A stretch of 64,000 bases of DNA from Pseudomonas sp. FP198 (GTDB lineage Bacteria; Pseudomonadota; Gammaproteobacteria; Pseudomonadales; Pseudomonadaceae): assembly GCF_030687895.1 (NCBI RefSeq), contig NZ_CP117452.1, positions 1,071,501 through 1,135,500 of the forward strand, written 5' to 3'. The position numbers were made by a program, and so were the translations under genes. Under the pieces are notes generated by a model. That model did not search any database, was not told where the DNA came from, and saw only the letters and a list, made by a program, of their open reading frames with translations. Of this stretch, positions 19,842 to 28,480 are shown piece by piece (position 1 is the stretch's first letter; each line of letters opens with the position of its first letter).

Positions 19842-22511
19842 TCAAACCTTCGCAGGGTTCTGCTTTTGCGGATCGATACCGTAGAGCCTGATTGCCTCCG
19901 CTACTTTTTCCCGGGGAATTCTCCCGTCATCGGCCAAGGCCTTCAACGCCGCCAGTGCGATGAAGTGACGATCCACTTCGAAAAACCTGCGCAGTGACTC
20001 CCGGGTATCCGATTGGCCGAAACCGTCGGTGCCGAGGGCCACGAAGCGTCGATTGGATACGAACGGGCGGATCTGGTCGGCGAATATCTTCATGTAGTCA
20101 GTCGCGACCACCACCGGCCCCTGTTTGTCCTGCAGGCAACTTTCCACATAACCGATACGCGGCGCGTGCTCGGGATGCAGCAGGTTCCAGCGTTCGGCTT
20201 CCTGGCCGTCGCGACGCAGTTCGGTCAGGCTGGTTACGCTCCAGACTTCGCTGCTGACGCCGAAATCCTGCTCTAGCAACTGCGCCGCCGCGACCACTTC
20301 CTGAAGAATCGAACCGCAGCCCATCAGTTGGACATGCTTGCCTTCGACAGGCTTTTCAGGCGCCGAGAGCCGGTACATGCCCTTGAGAATGCCTTGCTCG
20401 ACACCTTCGGGCATTGCAGGGTGGGCGTAGTTTTCGTTGAGTACGGTGATGTAATAGAAGATGTCTTCGTTTTCGGCATACATCCGTCGCATGCCGTCCT
20501 GGATGATCACGGCCAATTCATAGGCGTAGGTCGGGTCGTAGGACACGCAGCAGGGGATGGTCGAGGACAGCACATGGCTGTGGCCGTCGTCATGTTGCAG
20601 GCCTTCGCCCATCAGCGTGGTCCTGCCGGAGGTGGCGCCGAGCAGGAAGCCGCGAGCCCGGGCGTCACCGGCGGCCCAGGCGAGGTCGCCGACGCGCTGG
20701 AAGCCGAACATCGAATAAAAGATGTAGAAGGGCACCGTCATCACGCCGTGGGTGCTGTAGGACGTACTCGCGGCGATCCATGAAGAAATCCCGCCGGACT
20801 CGTTCAGCCCCTCCTGCATGATCTGGCCGTCCCGGGCTTCCTTGTAATAGCTCAACTGGCCGGCGTCTTGCGGCGTATACAGCTGGCCTACATGGGAATG
20901 GATACCGATCTGGCGGAACAGGCTTTCCATGCCGAAGGTCCGTGATTCGTCCGGGACAATGGGCACGATCAGCTTGCCGATGTTCGGATCCTTGAGCAGC
21001 GTGCCGAGGATGCGCACGAACGCCATGGTGGTGGAGATCGCCCGTTCGCCAGTGCCTTTGAGTTGGGTATCCAGCGACGACAAAGGCGGGACCTGCAACG
21101 GCGCCACGGCATTAAAACGGGCCGGGATATAGCCGCCCAACTGGCTGCGCCTGGCTTGCAGGTACAGCGCCTCGACGCTGTCCGCGCCCGGCTTGAGGTA
21201 AGGCATGTCGCCCAGCTGGTCATCGCTGAGTTCCAGGCCGAACCGATCACGGAACGCCTTGACCGCATCGTCGCCCATTTTCTTGAGCTGGTGGTTGATG
21301 TTCTGGCCTTCACCGGCTTCGCCCATGCCGAAACCCTTCACGGTCTTGGCCAGGATCACGGTTGGCCCGCCGGTGTGGCGCATGGCGGCGGCATAGGCGT
21401 TGTGGACTTTTTCCGGGTCGTGGCCGCCGCGAGACAGCTTCCAGATATCGTCGTCGCTCAGGTCGCTGACCAGCTCCAGCAGCTCTGGATACTTGCCGAA
21501 GAAGTGCTCGCGTACATAGGCGCCGTTCTGGGATTTATAGTTCTGATAATCGCCGTCCACGCACTCCATCATCCGCTGGCGCAGCAGGCCGCTCTTGTCC
21601 TTCTCGAGCAGGGCATCCCAGCCGCTGCCCCAGATCACCTTGATCACATTCCAGCCGGCCGCCCGGTACAGGCTTTCGAATTCCTGGATCACCTTGCTGT
21701 TGCCACGCACCGGGCCGTCCAGGCGTTGCAGGTTGCAGTTGACGACAAAGATGATGTTGTCGAGCTTCTCCCGGCCCGCCAGGGAAATCGCCGCCAGGGA
21801 TTCCGGCTGGTCCATTTCACCGTCACCGAGAAACGCCCAGACCTTGCGGCCCTGGTGTTCCTTCAGGCCGCGATCTTCCAGGTAGCGCATGAACCGGGCC
21901 TGATACGCGGCCGTGATAGGGCCCAGCCCCATCGACACCGTCGGGAATTGCCAGAAGTCAGGCATCAGCCGTGGATGCGGATAGGACGAAACGCCATCGC
22001 GGTCGGTCTCGCGGCGAAAGTTGTCCAACTGTTCTTCGCTCAGGCGTCCTTCCAGATAGGCGCGTGCATAGATGCCTGGTGACGAGTGGCCCTGGATGTA
22101 CACCATGTCACCGGCGAACTGCTCGGTGCGACCACGGAAAAAATGCTCGAAGCCGACGTCATACAAAACCGCCGCCGACGCGTAGGACGCGATGTGCCCG
22201 CCGACGTTCGAATGTTTGCCGGCGCGCAGCACCATGGCCAGCGCGTTCCAGCGGATATAGGCATTGATCCGGCGCTCCACGGCCAGGTCGCCGGGGTAGG
22301 GCTGCTGGCGGTCGGCCGGGATGGTATTGACGTAGGGCGTCGTCACGCGCCCGTAGAAATCACCGTGGCGGTTGGCGTCGAAATCAAGCATCTGATCGAT
22401 CAGGTAGTGGGCACGAGAGCGCCCTTCGACACTCGCCACCGATTCAATGGATTCGAGCCATTCGCGAGTCTCTTGTGGATCCTCGTCGAGAAACATGGAT
22501 TGTTGTGCCAT
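19842..22511 (-). CDS. aceE: Pyruvate dehydrogenase E1 component, homodimeric type
   Basis: 889 aa, the normal length for homodimeric E1. The thiamine diphosphate motif is seen as FLGDGEMDQPES ... FVVNCN around residues 230-260. The catalytic EGLNESGGISSW segment, whose Glu activates the cofactor, is present. The enzyme decarboxylates pyruvate and acetylates the E2 lipoyl domain. No E2 (aceF) follows, so this is probably a second, accessory aceE that uses E2 from elsewhere or has a different role. It is divergent from a marR gene, with a palindromic operator between them. Confidence 0.93.
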   Translation of the reverse strand: MAQQSMFLDEDPQETREWLESIESVASVEGRSRAHYLIDQMLDFDANRHGDFYGRVTTPYVNTIPADRQQPYPGDLAVERRINAYIRWNALAMVLRAGKHSNVGGHIASYASAAVLYDVGFEHFFRGRTEQFAGDMVYIQGHSSPGIYARAYLEGRLSEEQLDNFRRETDRDGVSSYPHPRLMPDFWQFPTVSMGLGPITAAYQARFMRYLEDRGLKEHQGRKVWAFLGDGEMDQPESLAAISLAGREKLDNIIFVVNCNLQRLDGPVRGNSKVIQEFESLYRAAGWNVIKVIWGSGWDALLEKDKSGLLRQRMMECVDGDYQNYKSQNGAYVREHFFGKYPELLELVSDLSDDDIWKLSRGGHDPEKVHNAYAAAMRHTGGPTVILAKTVKGFGMGEAGEGQNINHQLKKMGDDAVKAFRDRFGLELSDDQLGDMPYLKPGADSVEALYLQARRSQLGGYIPARFNAVAPLQVPPLSSLDTQLKGTGERAISTTMAFVRILGTLLKDPNIGKLIVPIVPDESRTFGMESLFRQIGIHSHVGQLYTPQDAGQLSYYKEARDGQIMQEGLNESGGISSWIAASTSYSTHGVMTVPFYIFYSMFGFQRVGDLAWAAGDARARGFLLGATSGRTTLMGEGLQHDDGHSHVLSSTIPCCVSYDPTYAYELAVIIQDGMRRMYAENEDIFYYITVLNENYAHPAMPEGVEQGILKGMYRLSAPEKPVEGKHVQLMGCGSILQEVVAAAQLLEQDFGVSSEVWSVTSLTELRRDGQEAERWNLLHPEHAPRIGYVESCLQDKQGPVVVATDYMKIFADQIRPFVSNRRFVALGTDGFGQSDTRESLRRFFEVDRHFIALAALKALADDGRIPREKVAEAIRLYGIDPQKQNPAKV

Positions 22512-22599
22512 CGTTGTCGTCTCCTGGACAGTGCAGCAGCACCGAGTCGTTTGGTGCCTGACTAAGGGGCGTGGGTCGACGCCAACCTTCGAGAATTTT

Positions 22600-22619
22600 G
22601 TAGTTGCACTTGCAACTAC
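22600..22619. promoter_or_regulatory. MarR-type operator between aceE and marR
   Basis: GTAGTTGCACTTGCAACTAC is a 20-base palindrome with 9-base arms. Its core TTGCA-N2-TGCAA occurs again at 24306-24317. A half-site, TTGCAACTA, is at 22651-22659, close to the marR start. MarR proteins typically autoregulate and control the divergent gene through such sites. Confidence 0.6.
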
Positions 22620-22685
22620 GTGCGAGAACTTAGCCTGCCACGCGCTACAATTGCAACTAAATCGATTTCTTGAGAAAGGTGCTGC

Positions 22686-23138
22686 ATGTCATCCAGCGAG
22701 CCGGATACCTGGTTCAGATTCGTCAGGGCCCACCGTTGCCTGATCCGCGAAATCGAGCGTCGGCTGGCGGCCGCCGGGCTGCCGGCCTACGCCTGGTACG
22801 ACGCGTTATGGGGCCTGGAAAGCGGCCCCGACGGCGCCCGGCGGATGAGCGAACTGGCCGACGTCATGGCCATCGAGCGCTACAACCTCACCCGCCTGGT
22901 GGACCGCCTGGAGGCGGAAGGCCTGGTCACCCGCAGCCGCGCCAGCGATGACGGCCGAGGGGCGTACGCCGCCATCACCGAGAGCGGGAAAGTGCTGCGC
23001 AAGAAAATGTGGAAAATCTACGAAGGGGCGGTGGACGAATTGTTCCTGGCGCAGTTCGACGACGACCAGCAGCGAGTCTTCAGCGAAGCGCTGGAGCGTG
23101 CGGCCACAGCGGCGCGCAGCAGTGGTCGAGGGAAATAG
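22686..23138 (+). CDS. MarR-family transcriptional regulator
   Basis: 150 aa. The winged helix is seen in MSELADVMAIERYNLTRLVD and the wing in RLEAEGLVTRSRASDDGRG, followed by a C-terminal dimerisation helix. It is divergent from aceE across a perfect palindrome and ends 10 bases from the convergent E1-like gene. Likely targets are aceE, itself, the E1-like gene and the GST gene, because the same core palindrome lies before the last two. Confidence 0.9.
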   Translation: MSSSEPDTWFRFVRAHRCLIREIERRLAAAGLPAYAWYDALWGLESGPDGARRMSELADVMAIERYNLTRLVDRLEAEGLVTRSRASDDGRGAYAAITESGKVLRKKMWKIYEGAVDELFLAQFDDDQQRVFSEALERAATAARSSGRGK

Positions 23139-23148
23139 GCGCGGGCTG

Positions 23149-24249
23149 TCATTGCAGCAGGTACCGACTCATCGCTTGCTTGACGCAGGCCTGTTCGATG
23201 ACGCCCTCCTGAGCCAGCGCCTGCAAGGCCAACACCACGATCCAGTGTTTATCCACGGCTTGCGCGGAGACTCCGGTCGAATCGGCGCCGAGTGCCACGA
23301 ACCGTGACGTGAGGTGCGCGCCAATCTGATCGGCAACGTGTTGGGCGTAACCCGTCACCGCGACGACCGGGCTGCCCGTTTTGCCCAGGCAATCGAGCAA
23401 ATGCGACGAGCGCTTCGGCTTCTCGGGATGCAGTCGATTCCAGCGTCGTGCGGTGTCCGCATCACGGGCCAGGCGGGTGTAGCTGGGGCAACTCCACAAC
23501 TCACTTGCCACTCCCCAGTGTTCAGCCAGCATTTGCGCCGCGTTCGCCACCGACTGCAATGCCAGCCCGGCACCCAGCAAGCGAACCCGGGGCGCCCCGA
23601 CCTCCGTCTCGATCTCGGTGAGCTTGTACATCCCCTTGAGCGCCTGGCTTGCACTGATGTTGCCAACAGGGCCGAGGAAATCGTTGGGCTCGTCGTGAAG
23701 CGCCATGTAATAAAAACCGTCGTTGCCCTCCACGTAAAGGCTCTCCAAAGCGGCCAGGGCAATGGCGTGCGCTTCGGCACCGCTGGCCGGATCGAATGGC
23801 AGGCATTGTGGGTTGGCCGCCAGCCAGAGCGGTAACCACGGGTGAGCCCCCTTGGGCCATCGCGAGGGCAGGGTCTCGATGTCGTTACACAAGATTCCCC
23901 GGTTCGCGGACTCGTTCGACAGCGCGCAAAGTTCGGCCGATGTCGCCGAGCTGGTCAGGTAGAGCAACGGTTTTTCACTGGCACGGGCGTCGGGGCTCAG
24001 GCGCAGGGGCCAGGCGCTGATGCGGGTGTGACAGTGCTCGACCTGGGGTTGCTTGTTGGCGCGGATCACCCAGACATGCCTGGCTGTTCCAGGGTCCCTT
24101 TCGAGGCGATTGGCGATATCGATCATGGTGTAGAGCGGCGAGGAGAAACCATCCATGTGCAGCGCTGAAAGCGTTCGGATCTTATCGATACAGGCCTGAG
24201 CGGCCAGGCGGGTCTCTGGTGTTTTACTGAAGCTGGAAAAGCCGATCAT
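23149..24249 (-). CDS. Stand-alone pyruvate dehydrogenase E1 C-terminal-domain paralogue
   Basis: 366 aa from MIGFSSFSKTPETRLAAQ. Residues from about 190 on align with the C-terminal part of the neighbouring AceE: GNDGFYYMALHDEP against EDIFYYITVLNE, ALKGMYKLTE against ILKGMYRLSA, RRWNRLHPEKPKRS against ERWNLLHPEHAPRI, and SRFVALGADSTGVSAQ against RRFVALGTDGFGQSDT. The thiamine-diphosphate domain (GDG...NCN) is absent. The N-terminal ~180 residues are only vaguely E1-like. It therefore cannot catalyse decarboxylation alone and may be a regulatory partner. The upstream frame extension to 24300 looks non-coding. Confidence 0.75.
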   Translation of the reverse strand: MIGFSSFSKTPETRLAAQACIDKIRTLSALHMDGFSSPLYTMIDIANRLERDPGTARHVWVIRANKQPQVEHCHTRISAWPLRLSPDARASEKPLLYLTSSATSAELCALSNESANRGILCNDIETLPSRWPKGAHPWLPLWLAANPQCLPFDPASGAEAHAIALAALESLYVEGNDGFYYMALHDEPNDFLGPVGNISASQALKGMYKLTEIETEVGAPRVRLLGAGLALQSVANAAQMLAEHWGVASELWSCPSYTRLARDADTARRWNRLHPEKPKRSSHLLDCLGKTGSPVVAVTGYAQHVADQIGAHLTSRFVALGADSTGVSAQAVDKHWIVVLALQALAQEGVIEQACVKQAMSRYLLQ

Positions 24250-24305
24250 TCCACAATCTCCGTGCGTTCCGTCGTGCTTGCACCATACGGCACGGCTCAA
24301 TATGA

Positions 24306-24317
24306 TTGCAAATGCAA
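24306..24317. promoter_or_regulatory. TTGCA-N2-TGCAA palindrome shared with the aceE/marR operator
   Basis: TTGCAAATGCAA lies between the divergent E1-like and GST genes, 27 bases before the GST ATG. Its core matches the palindrome at 22604-22615 exactly except for the two centre bases, which suggests one MarR regulon. Confidence 0.55.
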
Positions 24318-24344
24318 TGAAATTGACCTGGAATGGAGTTCCTC

Positions 24345-24983
24345 ATGAACGCGGCTTCCCCCATCACGCTGTATACGGCTGATACACCCAATGGGCAGAA
24401 AATCAGTATTTTCCTGAAAGAGGCGGGCATCGATTACCAATTGGTGAAGCTCAACCTGGCTGAAGGACGGCAGCATTCAGCGGAGTTCCTCGCCATAAAC
24501 CCCAACGGGAAAATACCCGCCATCGTCGATCACCAAGCTGGGGTTTCGGTTTTCGAATCCGCCGCCATCCTGGGTTATCTGTCGCAGAAGTACGCTTGCC
24601 TGCTGCCTGATACAGCTGCCGACCAGCTTGCAGTCCAGCAGTGGCTGTTCTTCCAGGTAGGGGCCATCGGCCCTATGCTCGGCCAGCTCTGGTGGTTCTT
24701 GCACGGCAGCACCACGCATAACGAGGAAGCGATCGCGCGTTATCGCAAAGAAGCCTTGCGTCTGTATGGCGTGGTGGACAAGCAATTGGCCGAGCGCAGC
24801 TACCTGGCGTGCAACCAGTATTCCATTGCCGATATCGCGGCGTTCCCCTGGCTGCGAACTTCTGAAGAACTGGAACTGGATATCACGCCGTTCCCTCACG
24901 TGCTGCGCTGGCTCAAAATGATCGAGTCCCGCCCTGCCGTGCAAGCCGGGCTGGCAGAGTCTCGAGAAACACCTGCAAGTTGA
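24345..24983 (+). CDS. Glutathione S-transferase family protein
   Basis: 212 aa if started at the ATG that follows GGAG by six bases (MNAASPITLYTADTPNGQ). The thioredoxin-like domain has TPNGQKISIFLKEAG, the cis-Pro motif GKIPAIVDH and the ES pair FESAAILGYL that binds the glutathione gamma-glutamyl group. The C-terminal helical domain ends VLRWLKMIESRPAVQ. The TPNGxK motif points to the YfcG/YghU (Nu) class, which has disulphide-reductase activity. It is probably controlled by the adjacent palindrome. Confidence 0.9.
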   Translation: MNAASPITLYTADTPNGQKISIFLKEAGIDYQLVKLNLAEGRQHSAEFLAINPNGKIPAIVDHQAGVSVFESAAILGYLSQKYACLLPDTAADQLAVQQWLFFQVGAIGPMLGQLWWFLHGSTTHNEEAIARYRKEALRLYGVVDKQLAERSYLACNQYSIADIAAFPWLRTSEELELDITPFPHVLRWLKMIESRPAVQAGLAESRETPAS

Positions 24984-25195
24984 TGGCTTGCTGCGCCGGA
25001 GCGAGTCGCCTGATCGGCAAGAAAAGGTGACTCCGCCTGAGAGTTGAGCCGCGTCAAGTCTTGCTTCGTTCGGATCACCGAGTATGTAGTAGTGATTTTG
25101 GCTTTACTACGAATTGATACTTGGATTGAATGCTCTTCATCACGCGACAACAGGAAAAACAAGACAATAAGTAATCCATAAAAAAGGGAATTTTT

Positions 25196-25924
25196 ATGAG
25201 CAGTCAAGCTGTAAAAGGCCGGCGAGTCATAAATACCGGGTCTGAATTGGATGAAAGACTCAAGAGTACATTTGAGAAATGCCTGCGTCCGTTGGACGGC
25301 TGCCATTATGCTTACTTTGTCATGTACAAGGGGCGAGAGGTAAAACCGAGGATTTTCTCCAACTACCCCAAACGCTGGCTCGATGTGTACAAGGCCGAGA
25401 ATTATCATCTTGTCGACCCGGTCATCAAGCACGGTTTGAAGTGCATAGCACCTTTCTTCTGGCATGAAGCGCTTGAGTCCAAGGCGACTGATCAAGGCCA
25501 GGCGGTATTTGCATCCTCGGAAAAATATCAGATATCCGACGGCTTCACGTTCAACTTGCATGATGCCAATGGCCTGTTCGCTGCACTGAGCATCAGCAAC
25601 ACCGAGCGGCGTAAGGATTTTGAGCAAACCATGATGCGCAGGGCGGCCGAGATCCAGATGACGCTCATTCAGTTTCAACACAGGTTGACTGATTGTTTTT
25701 CCTTGAGCGAGCTGTTTCCCGAGTTGACTGAGGCCGGTCTGTCGGACAGGGAACTTGGCGTATTGAAATGGGTGGTCATGGGCAAGGCCTACAGCGAAAT
25801 CGCCGCCATTCATGCCATTTCCGTGCGCACCGTGAAATTCCATATGGCCAACATTGTCGACAAGCTTAGCGTTTGCAACGCCAAGCAAGCCGTCTACAAA
25901 GCGGTCAGCCTGGGGTTGGTCTGA
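25196..25924 (+). CDS. LuxR-family acyl-homoserine-lactone receptor
   Basis: 242 aa, the usual size. The autoinducer-binding domain keeps the family residues W61, Y65, D74, P75, W89 and G126 (NYPKRWLDVYKAENYHLVDP). The GerE helix-turn-helix occupies residues 183-242 (LSDRELGVLKWVVMGKAYSE ... VRTVKFHMANIVDKL). It should bind an N-acyl-homoserine lactone made by the neighbouring synthase and activate through lux-box palindromes. It is convergent with the synthase, and their 3' ends overlap by 31 bases. Confidence 0.93.
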   Translation: MSSQAVKGRRVINTGSELDERLKSTFEKCLRPLDGCHYAYFVMYKGREVKPRIFSNYPKRWLDVYKAENYHLVDPVIKHGLKCIAPFFWHEALESKATDQGQAVFASSEKYQISDGFTFNLHDANGLFAALSISNTERRKDFEQTMMRRAAEIQMTLIQFQHRLTDCFSLSELFPELTEAGLSDRELGVLKWVVMGKAYSEIAAIHAISVRTVKFHMANIVDKLSVCNAKQAVYKAVSLGLV

Positions 25925-26562
25925 ATCTGGCAGGTCAACGGCGGTTTTTCGGCAGCGGATACGCCACGACGCTGCCTTGCCTCTATCGTTTGCCTGAGGC
26001 TCCAGTCGTTCTCGGGGCGCACCGGCATTCTGAGCAGCAGAACCTTTTCGCCGGGGGAAGCTTCGCCGGTATCCAACACCTCGTAGTGCCAACCCGCTCT
26101 TTGGACGATGCGCGACATGGCGTGGCTGACCACCGTTATGATCGAATCCAGGTTCTGCCGAGCAGCATGGTCGTGCATGGCCAGAAGCAGCATCTCGGTC
26201 AGCGGCACCTGACTCAGTCCCATGGCTCGGGAGCGGGTCTTATCAACAAAAAAACGACTGGACTCGGCGATCGCCTGGTCTTTAGGAAGTTCGCAGTTGA
26301 AGAAGTTTCGGAATGGACCTTCGACCATATAAGGATTCAACGTATTGATCAGGCGCAAACTACTCAGGGGGCGGCCCGCATAAAAACCTACCAGGTAAGT
26401 TGCGCAGACAGTGTCATACTCATCAATCTCCCTGCCCAGGTGAGTGGTGACGCGCCAGTCAAGTCGATCGGAAAAAACTTCCTTCCTCAAGCCATACAGG
26501 TCAGCCAGTAAGTCTTCCGAGGCGTCTGAGTAGTTGATGGCGTGAAAGCTGACCTTGTCCAT
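25894..26562 (-). CDS. Acyl-homoserine-lactone synthase (LuxI family)
   Basis: 222 aa. The conserved LuxI residues are present: R26, F30 and W36 (LRKEVFSDRLDW), E45, D48 and D50 (REIDEYD), R70, F84, E100 and R103 (ESSRFFVD). The enzyme makes the signal from S-adenosylmethionine and an acyl-ACP; the acyl chain cannot be predicted here. The C-terminus is slightly longer than usual and reaches into the 3' end of the convergent luxR-type gene. Transcription starts from the region holding two lux-box-like palindromes. Confidence 0.94.
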   Translation of the reverse strand: MDKVSFHAINYSDASEDLLADLYGLRKEVFSDRLDWRVTTHLGREIDEYDTVCATYLVGFYAGRPLSSLRLINTLNPYMVEGPFRNFFNCELPKDQAIAESSRFFVDKTRSRAMGLSQVPLTEMLLLAMHDHAARQNLDSIITVVSHAMSRIVQRAGWHYEVLDTGEASPGEKVLLLRMPVRPENDWSLRQTIEARQRRGVSAAEKPPLTCQIQTNPRLTAL

Positions 26563-26642
26563 ATGCCCTGCAATGTCCTTGCGTATTTGATATTTGAACT
26601 GTTAGCGCGCGCAGAGCATGGCACACCATTCAAAAAAAGCAG

Positions 26643-26658
26643 CTGTACCTAGATACAG
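26643..26658. promoter_or_regulatory. lux-box-like palindrome 1
   Basis: CTGTACCTAGATACAG is a 16-base near-palindrome with CTGTA/TACAG arms, 81 bases upstream of the AHL synthase start. It resembles the CTG...CAG architecture of LuxR/LasR sites. It is paired with a second copy 31 bases away. Confidence 0.6.
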
Positions 26659-26673
26659 GCGCAAAAATTAAAG

Positions 26674-26689
26674 CTGCACCCAAGTACAG
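26674..26689. promoter_or_regulatory. lux-box-like palindrome 2
   Basis: CTGCACCCAAGTACAG has the same CTG-N-AC...GTACAG layout as palindrome 1 and is offset by 31 bases, about three helical turns. It lies 105 bases before the first biosynthetic gene. The pair could activate both the synthase (minus strand) and the operon (plus strand). Confidence 0.6.
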
Positions 26690-26793
26690 TTGTCGGACAA
26701 TAAAACAATGATAACTATAGAACAGGGTTTATCCACGGCGCCGTGAGCCAGCCAAATGGGATAAGCATCTTTAGCACCTATAGGAATAACAAC

Positions 26794-27969
26794 ATGAGTG
26801 TCATGACCCGTCTGGATGATAAAGAAGATATCACCCAACATGAAATTTCTGCCTTGAAGACCCGCTTCAATCTGGCTGACGCCCACACCCATCAGGACCA
26901 AAGTGTCACCCAACAAGAGATCGTCAATCGGCTTCCCGAACTCTGGTATCGCGCTCAAGGCCAAAGCCAGTACCAGAGCGAGCAGGAATTCATCCAGGCG
27001 TTCTTTACCTTTCATGGCCAGGAGCACGCGCTCAAGCGCCATGATGAAATCTATCTGGTTTACGCAGCCTCGATCGCGATGCACATCACCGCGACCTACC
27101 TGCGCAAACGCAACATGAGTGTCGGCTTGATCGAACCATGCTTCGACAACCTGCATGACCTGCTCAAACACATGGAAGTGCCGTTGACGCCGCTGGACGA
27201 AGCCCTTTTGCAATCGTCAACCGATGTCTATGCGAAGCTTCAATCGGCGGCCGCAAATGTCGATGCGATTTTCCTGGTCGACCCCAACAACCCGACCGGT
27301 ACCAGCATGTTCGCCGAGGGCGCCGACACCTTTGTCGAAGTGGCGCGCTATTGCAAGGACCACGGCAAGCTGCTCATCCTGGACTTCTGCTTCGCGGCGT
27401 TTATCAAGGCGGCCGGGGGCAGTCGCGTTGATGCCTATGCCATCCTCGATGACATCGGTACCCAGTACATCATCATGGAAGACACCGGGAAAACCTGGCC
27501 GCTACAGGACACCAAATGCGCCACGATCATGTCCAGCCAGGCCATCAACGCTGACATCTACAGCATCGTGACCAGCGTATTGTTGAACGTGTCGCCCTTC
27601 ATCCTGAATGTCGTGACTCAATACATTCGCGATAGCAGTGATGATGATTTCGAATCGGTGCGCTCGGTACTTGACGTTAACCGCGCTGCCGCCCGACGCC
27701 ATCTGCAGGGCAGCTTCCTGAATTACCTGACGCCCAAGATCGAAACCAGTGTCGCCTGGTTCGAGATCCTGCGTGACGGTGTTACTGCCGATGATCTGCA
27801 GGCCTACCTGATGGCGTACGAAGTCTACGTCCTGCCGGGCAAGTACTTTTATTGGAGCCAGCCGCAGGCGGGGCAGAAATATATCCGCCTGGCACTGGCA
27901 CGCAAACCCGAGGAGTTCGAACAGGCGGTCGAAACCATCGCACGCGCTTTGGAGAACTATCATGGCTGA
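26794..27969 (+). CDS. PLP-dependent aminotransferase class I/II-like enzyme
   Basis: 391 aa from the ATG preceded by AGGAA. Fold-type I landmarks are the DPNNPTG motif (163-169), Asp197 in LILDFCF, the likely Schiff-base Lys233 in EDTGKTWPLQD and a C-terminal Arg in YIRLALARK. The DTGKTWP context differs from classical aminotransferases (SxSK) and resembles divergent biosynthetic PLP enzymes that do not always transaminate. It is first in a five-gene operon with overlapping junctions, so it probably commits an amino acid to the product. Confidence 0.85.
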   Translation: MSVMTRLDDKEDITQHEISALKTRFNLADAHTHQDQSVTQQEIVNRLPELWYRAQGQSQYQSEQEFIQAFFTFHGQEHALKRHDEIYLVYAASIAMHITATYLRKRNMSVGLIEPCFDNLHDLLKHMEVPLTPLDEALLQSSTDVYAKLQSAAANVDAIFLVDPNNPTGTSMFAEGADTFVEVARYCKDHGKLLILDFCFAAFIKAAGGSRVDAYAILDDIGTQYIIMEDTGKTWPLQDTKCATIMSSQAINADIYSIVTSVLLNVSPFILNVVTQYIRDSSDDDFESVRSVLDVNRAAARRHLQGSFLNYLTPKIETSVAWFEILRDGVTADDLQAYLMAYEVYVLPGKYFYWSQPQAGQKYIRLALARKPEEFEQAVETIARALENYHG

Positions 27970-28480
27970 AGCTTCCATGGCGGTTATCGACGCTACTGTT
28001 TTCATGGGCATGCACCATAGCGACCCTGAGATTCGGGCCAGGTCGCTGGGTTTTTTCGGCGCGTTTTATTCGCGTCAGGTGCAGATGAGTTTCGGTCAGA
28101 TTGGTATCTGTGATGCCATTATCTGGAAAAAAAGCCGGCACTTGCAGGACGTCTATTACCCCTTCATGGATGTCCTCCATACAGACATGGATATCCAGCG
28201 TCAGGGCTATTGCAACAAGGTTCTGAAACGCGCCTGCCTGGAGCCTGACTGGGCGCACCTGAGCGTGGAAAAAAAGTTATTGGTGGCTCATGTCGTTGAG
28301 CACCAACAACCTTTTTTCACCCATGACGAGTCGCTGCGCGAGGTGGGTTTACTCAAGCCATTCCTGAAGACGTTTCCGCCCTCGGTTTCGCAATCCGCAT
28401 TTCCTGAAAAACTTCAGCGCTTGTACGAGCAGTCCATGGAAATGACCATCGGCCAGGAGGACTTCCAGCATGTCGGCTAA
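27962..28480 (+). CDS. Small PIN-like protein of unknown function in the quorum-sensing operon
   Basis: 172 aa, overlapping the preceding gene by 8 bases. The N-terminus MAVIDATVFMGMHHSD (Asp10) and the late motif PFFTHDESLREVG (Asp122) resemble the first and third acidic positions of PIN-like folds. I cannot confirm a nuclease, and the pattern may instead represent a PIN-derived domain of unknown function such as DUF6190 (low-confidence recall). It is Cys/His-containing and has no membrane segment. Its retention inside a biosynthetic operon is unexplained. Confidence 0.7.
   Translation: MAEASMAVIDATVFMGMHHSDPEIRARSLGFFGAFYSRQVQMSFGQIGICDAIIWKKSRHLQDVYYPFMDVLHTDMDIQRQGYCNKVLKRACLEPDWAHLSVEKKLLVAHVVEHQQPFFTHDESLREVGLLKPFLKTFPPSVSQSAFPEKLQRLYEQSMEMTIGQEDFQHVG

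Noticed and set aside
19692..19997. 101-codon plus-strand frame between the lipoprotein and aceE genes
   Set aside because: Runs through a REP into the aceE 3' end with no ribosome site.
25086..25110. GTAGTAGTGATTTTGGCTTTACTAC as an operator of the luxR-type gene
   Set aside because: Imperfect, AT-rich and without the CTG...CAG lux-box layout; could arise by chance.
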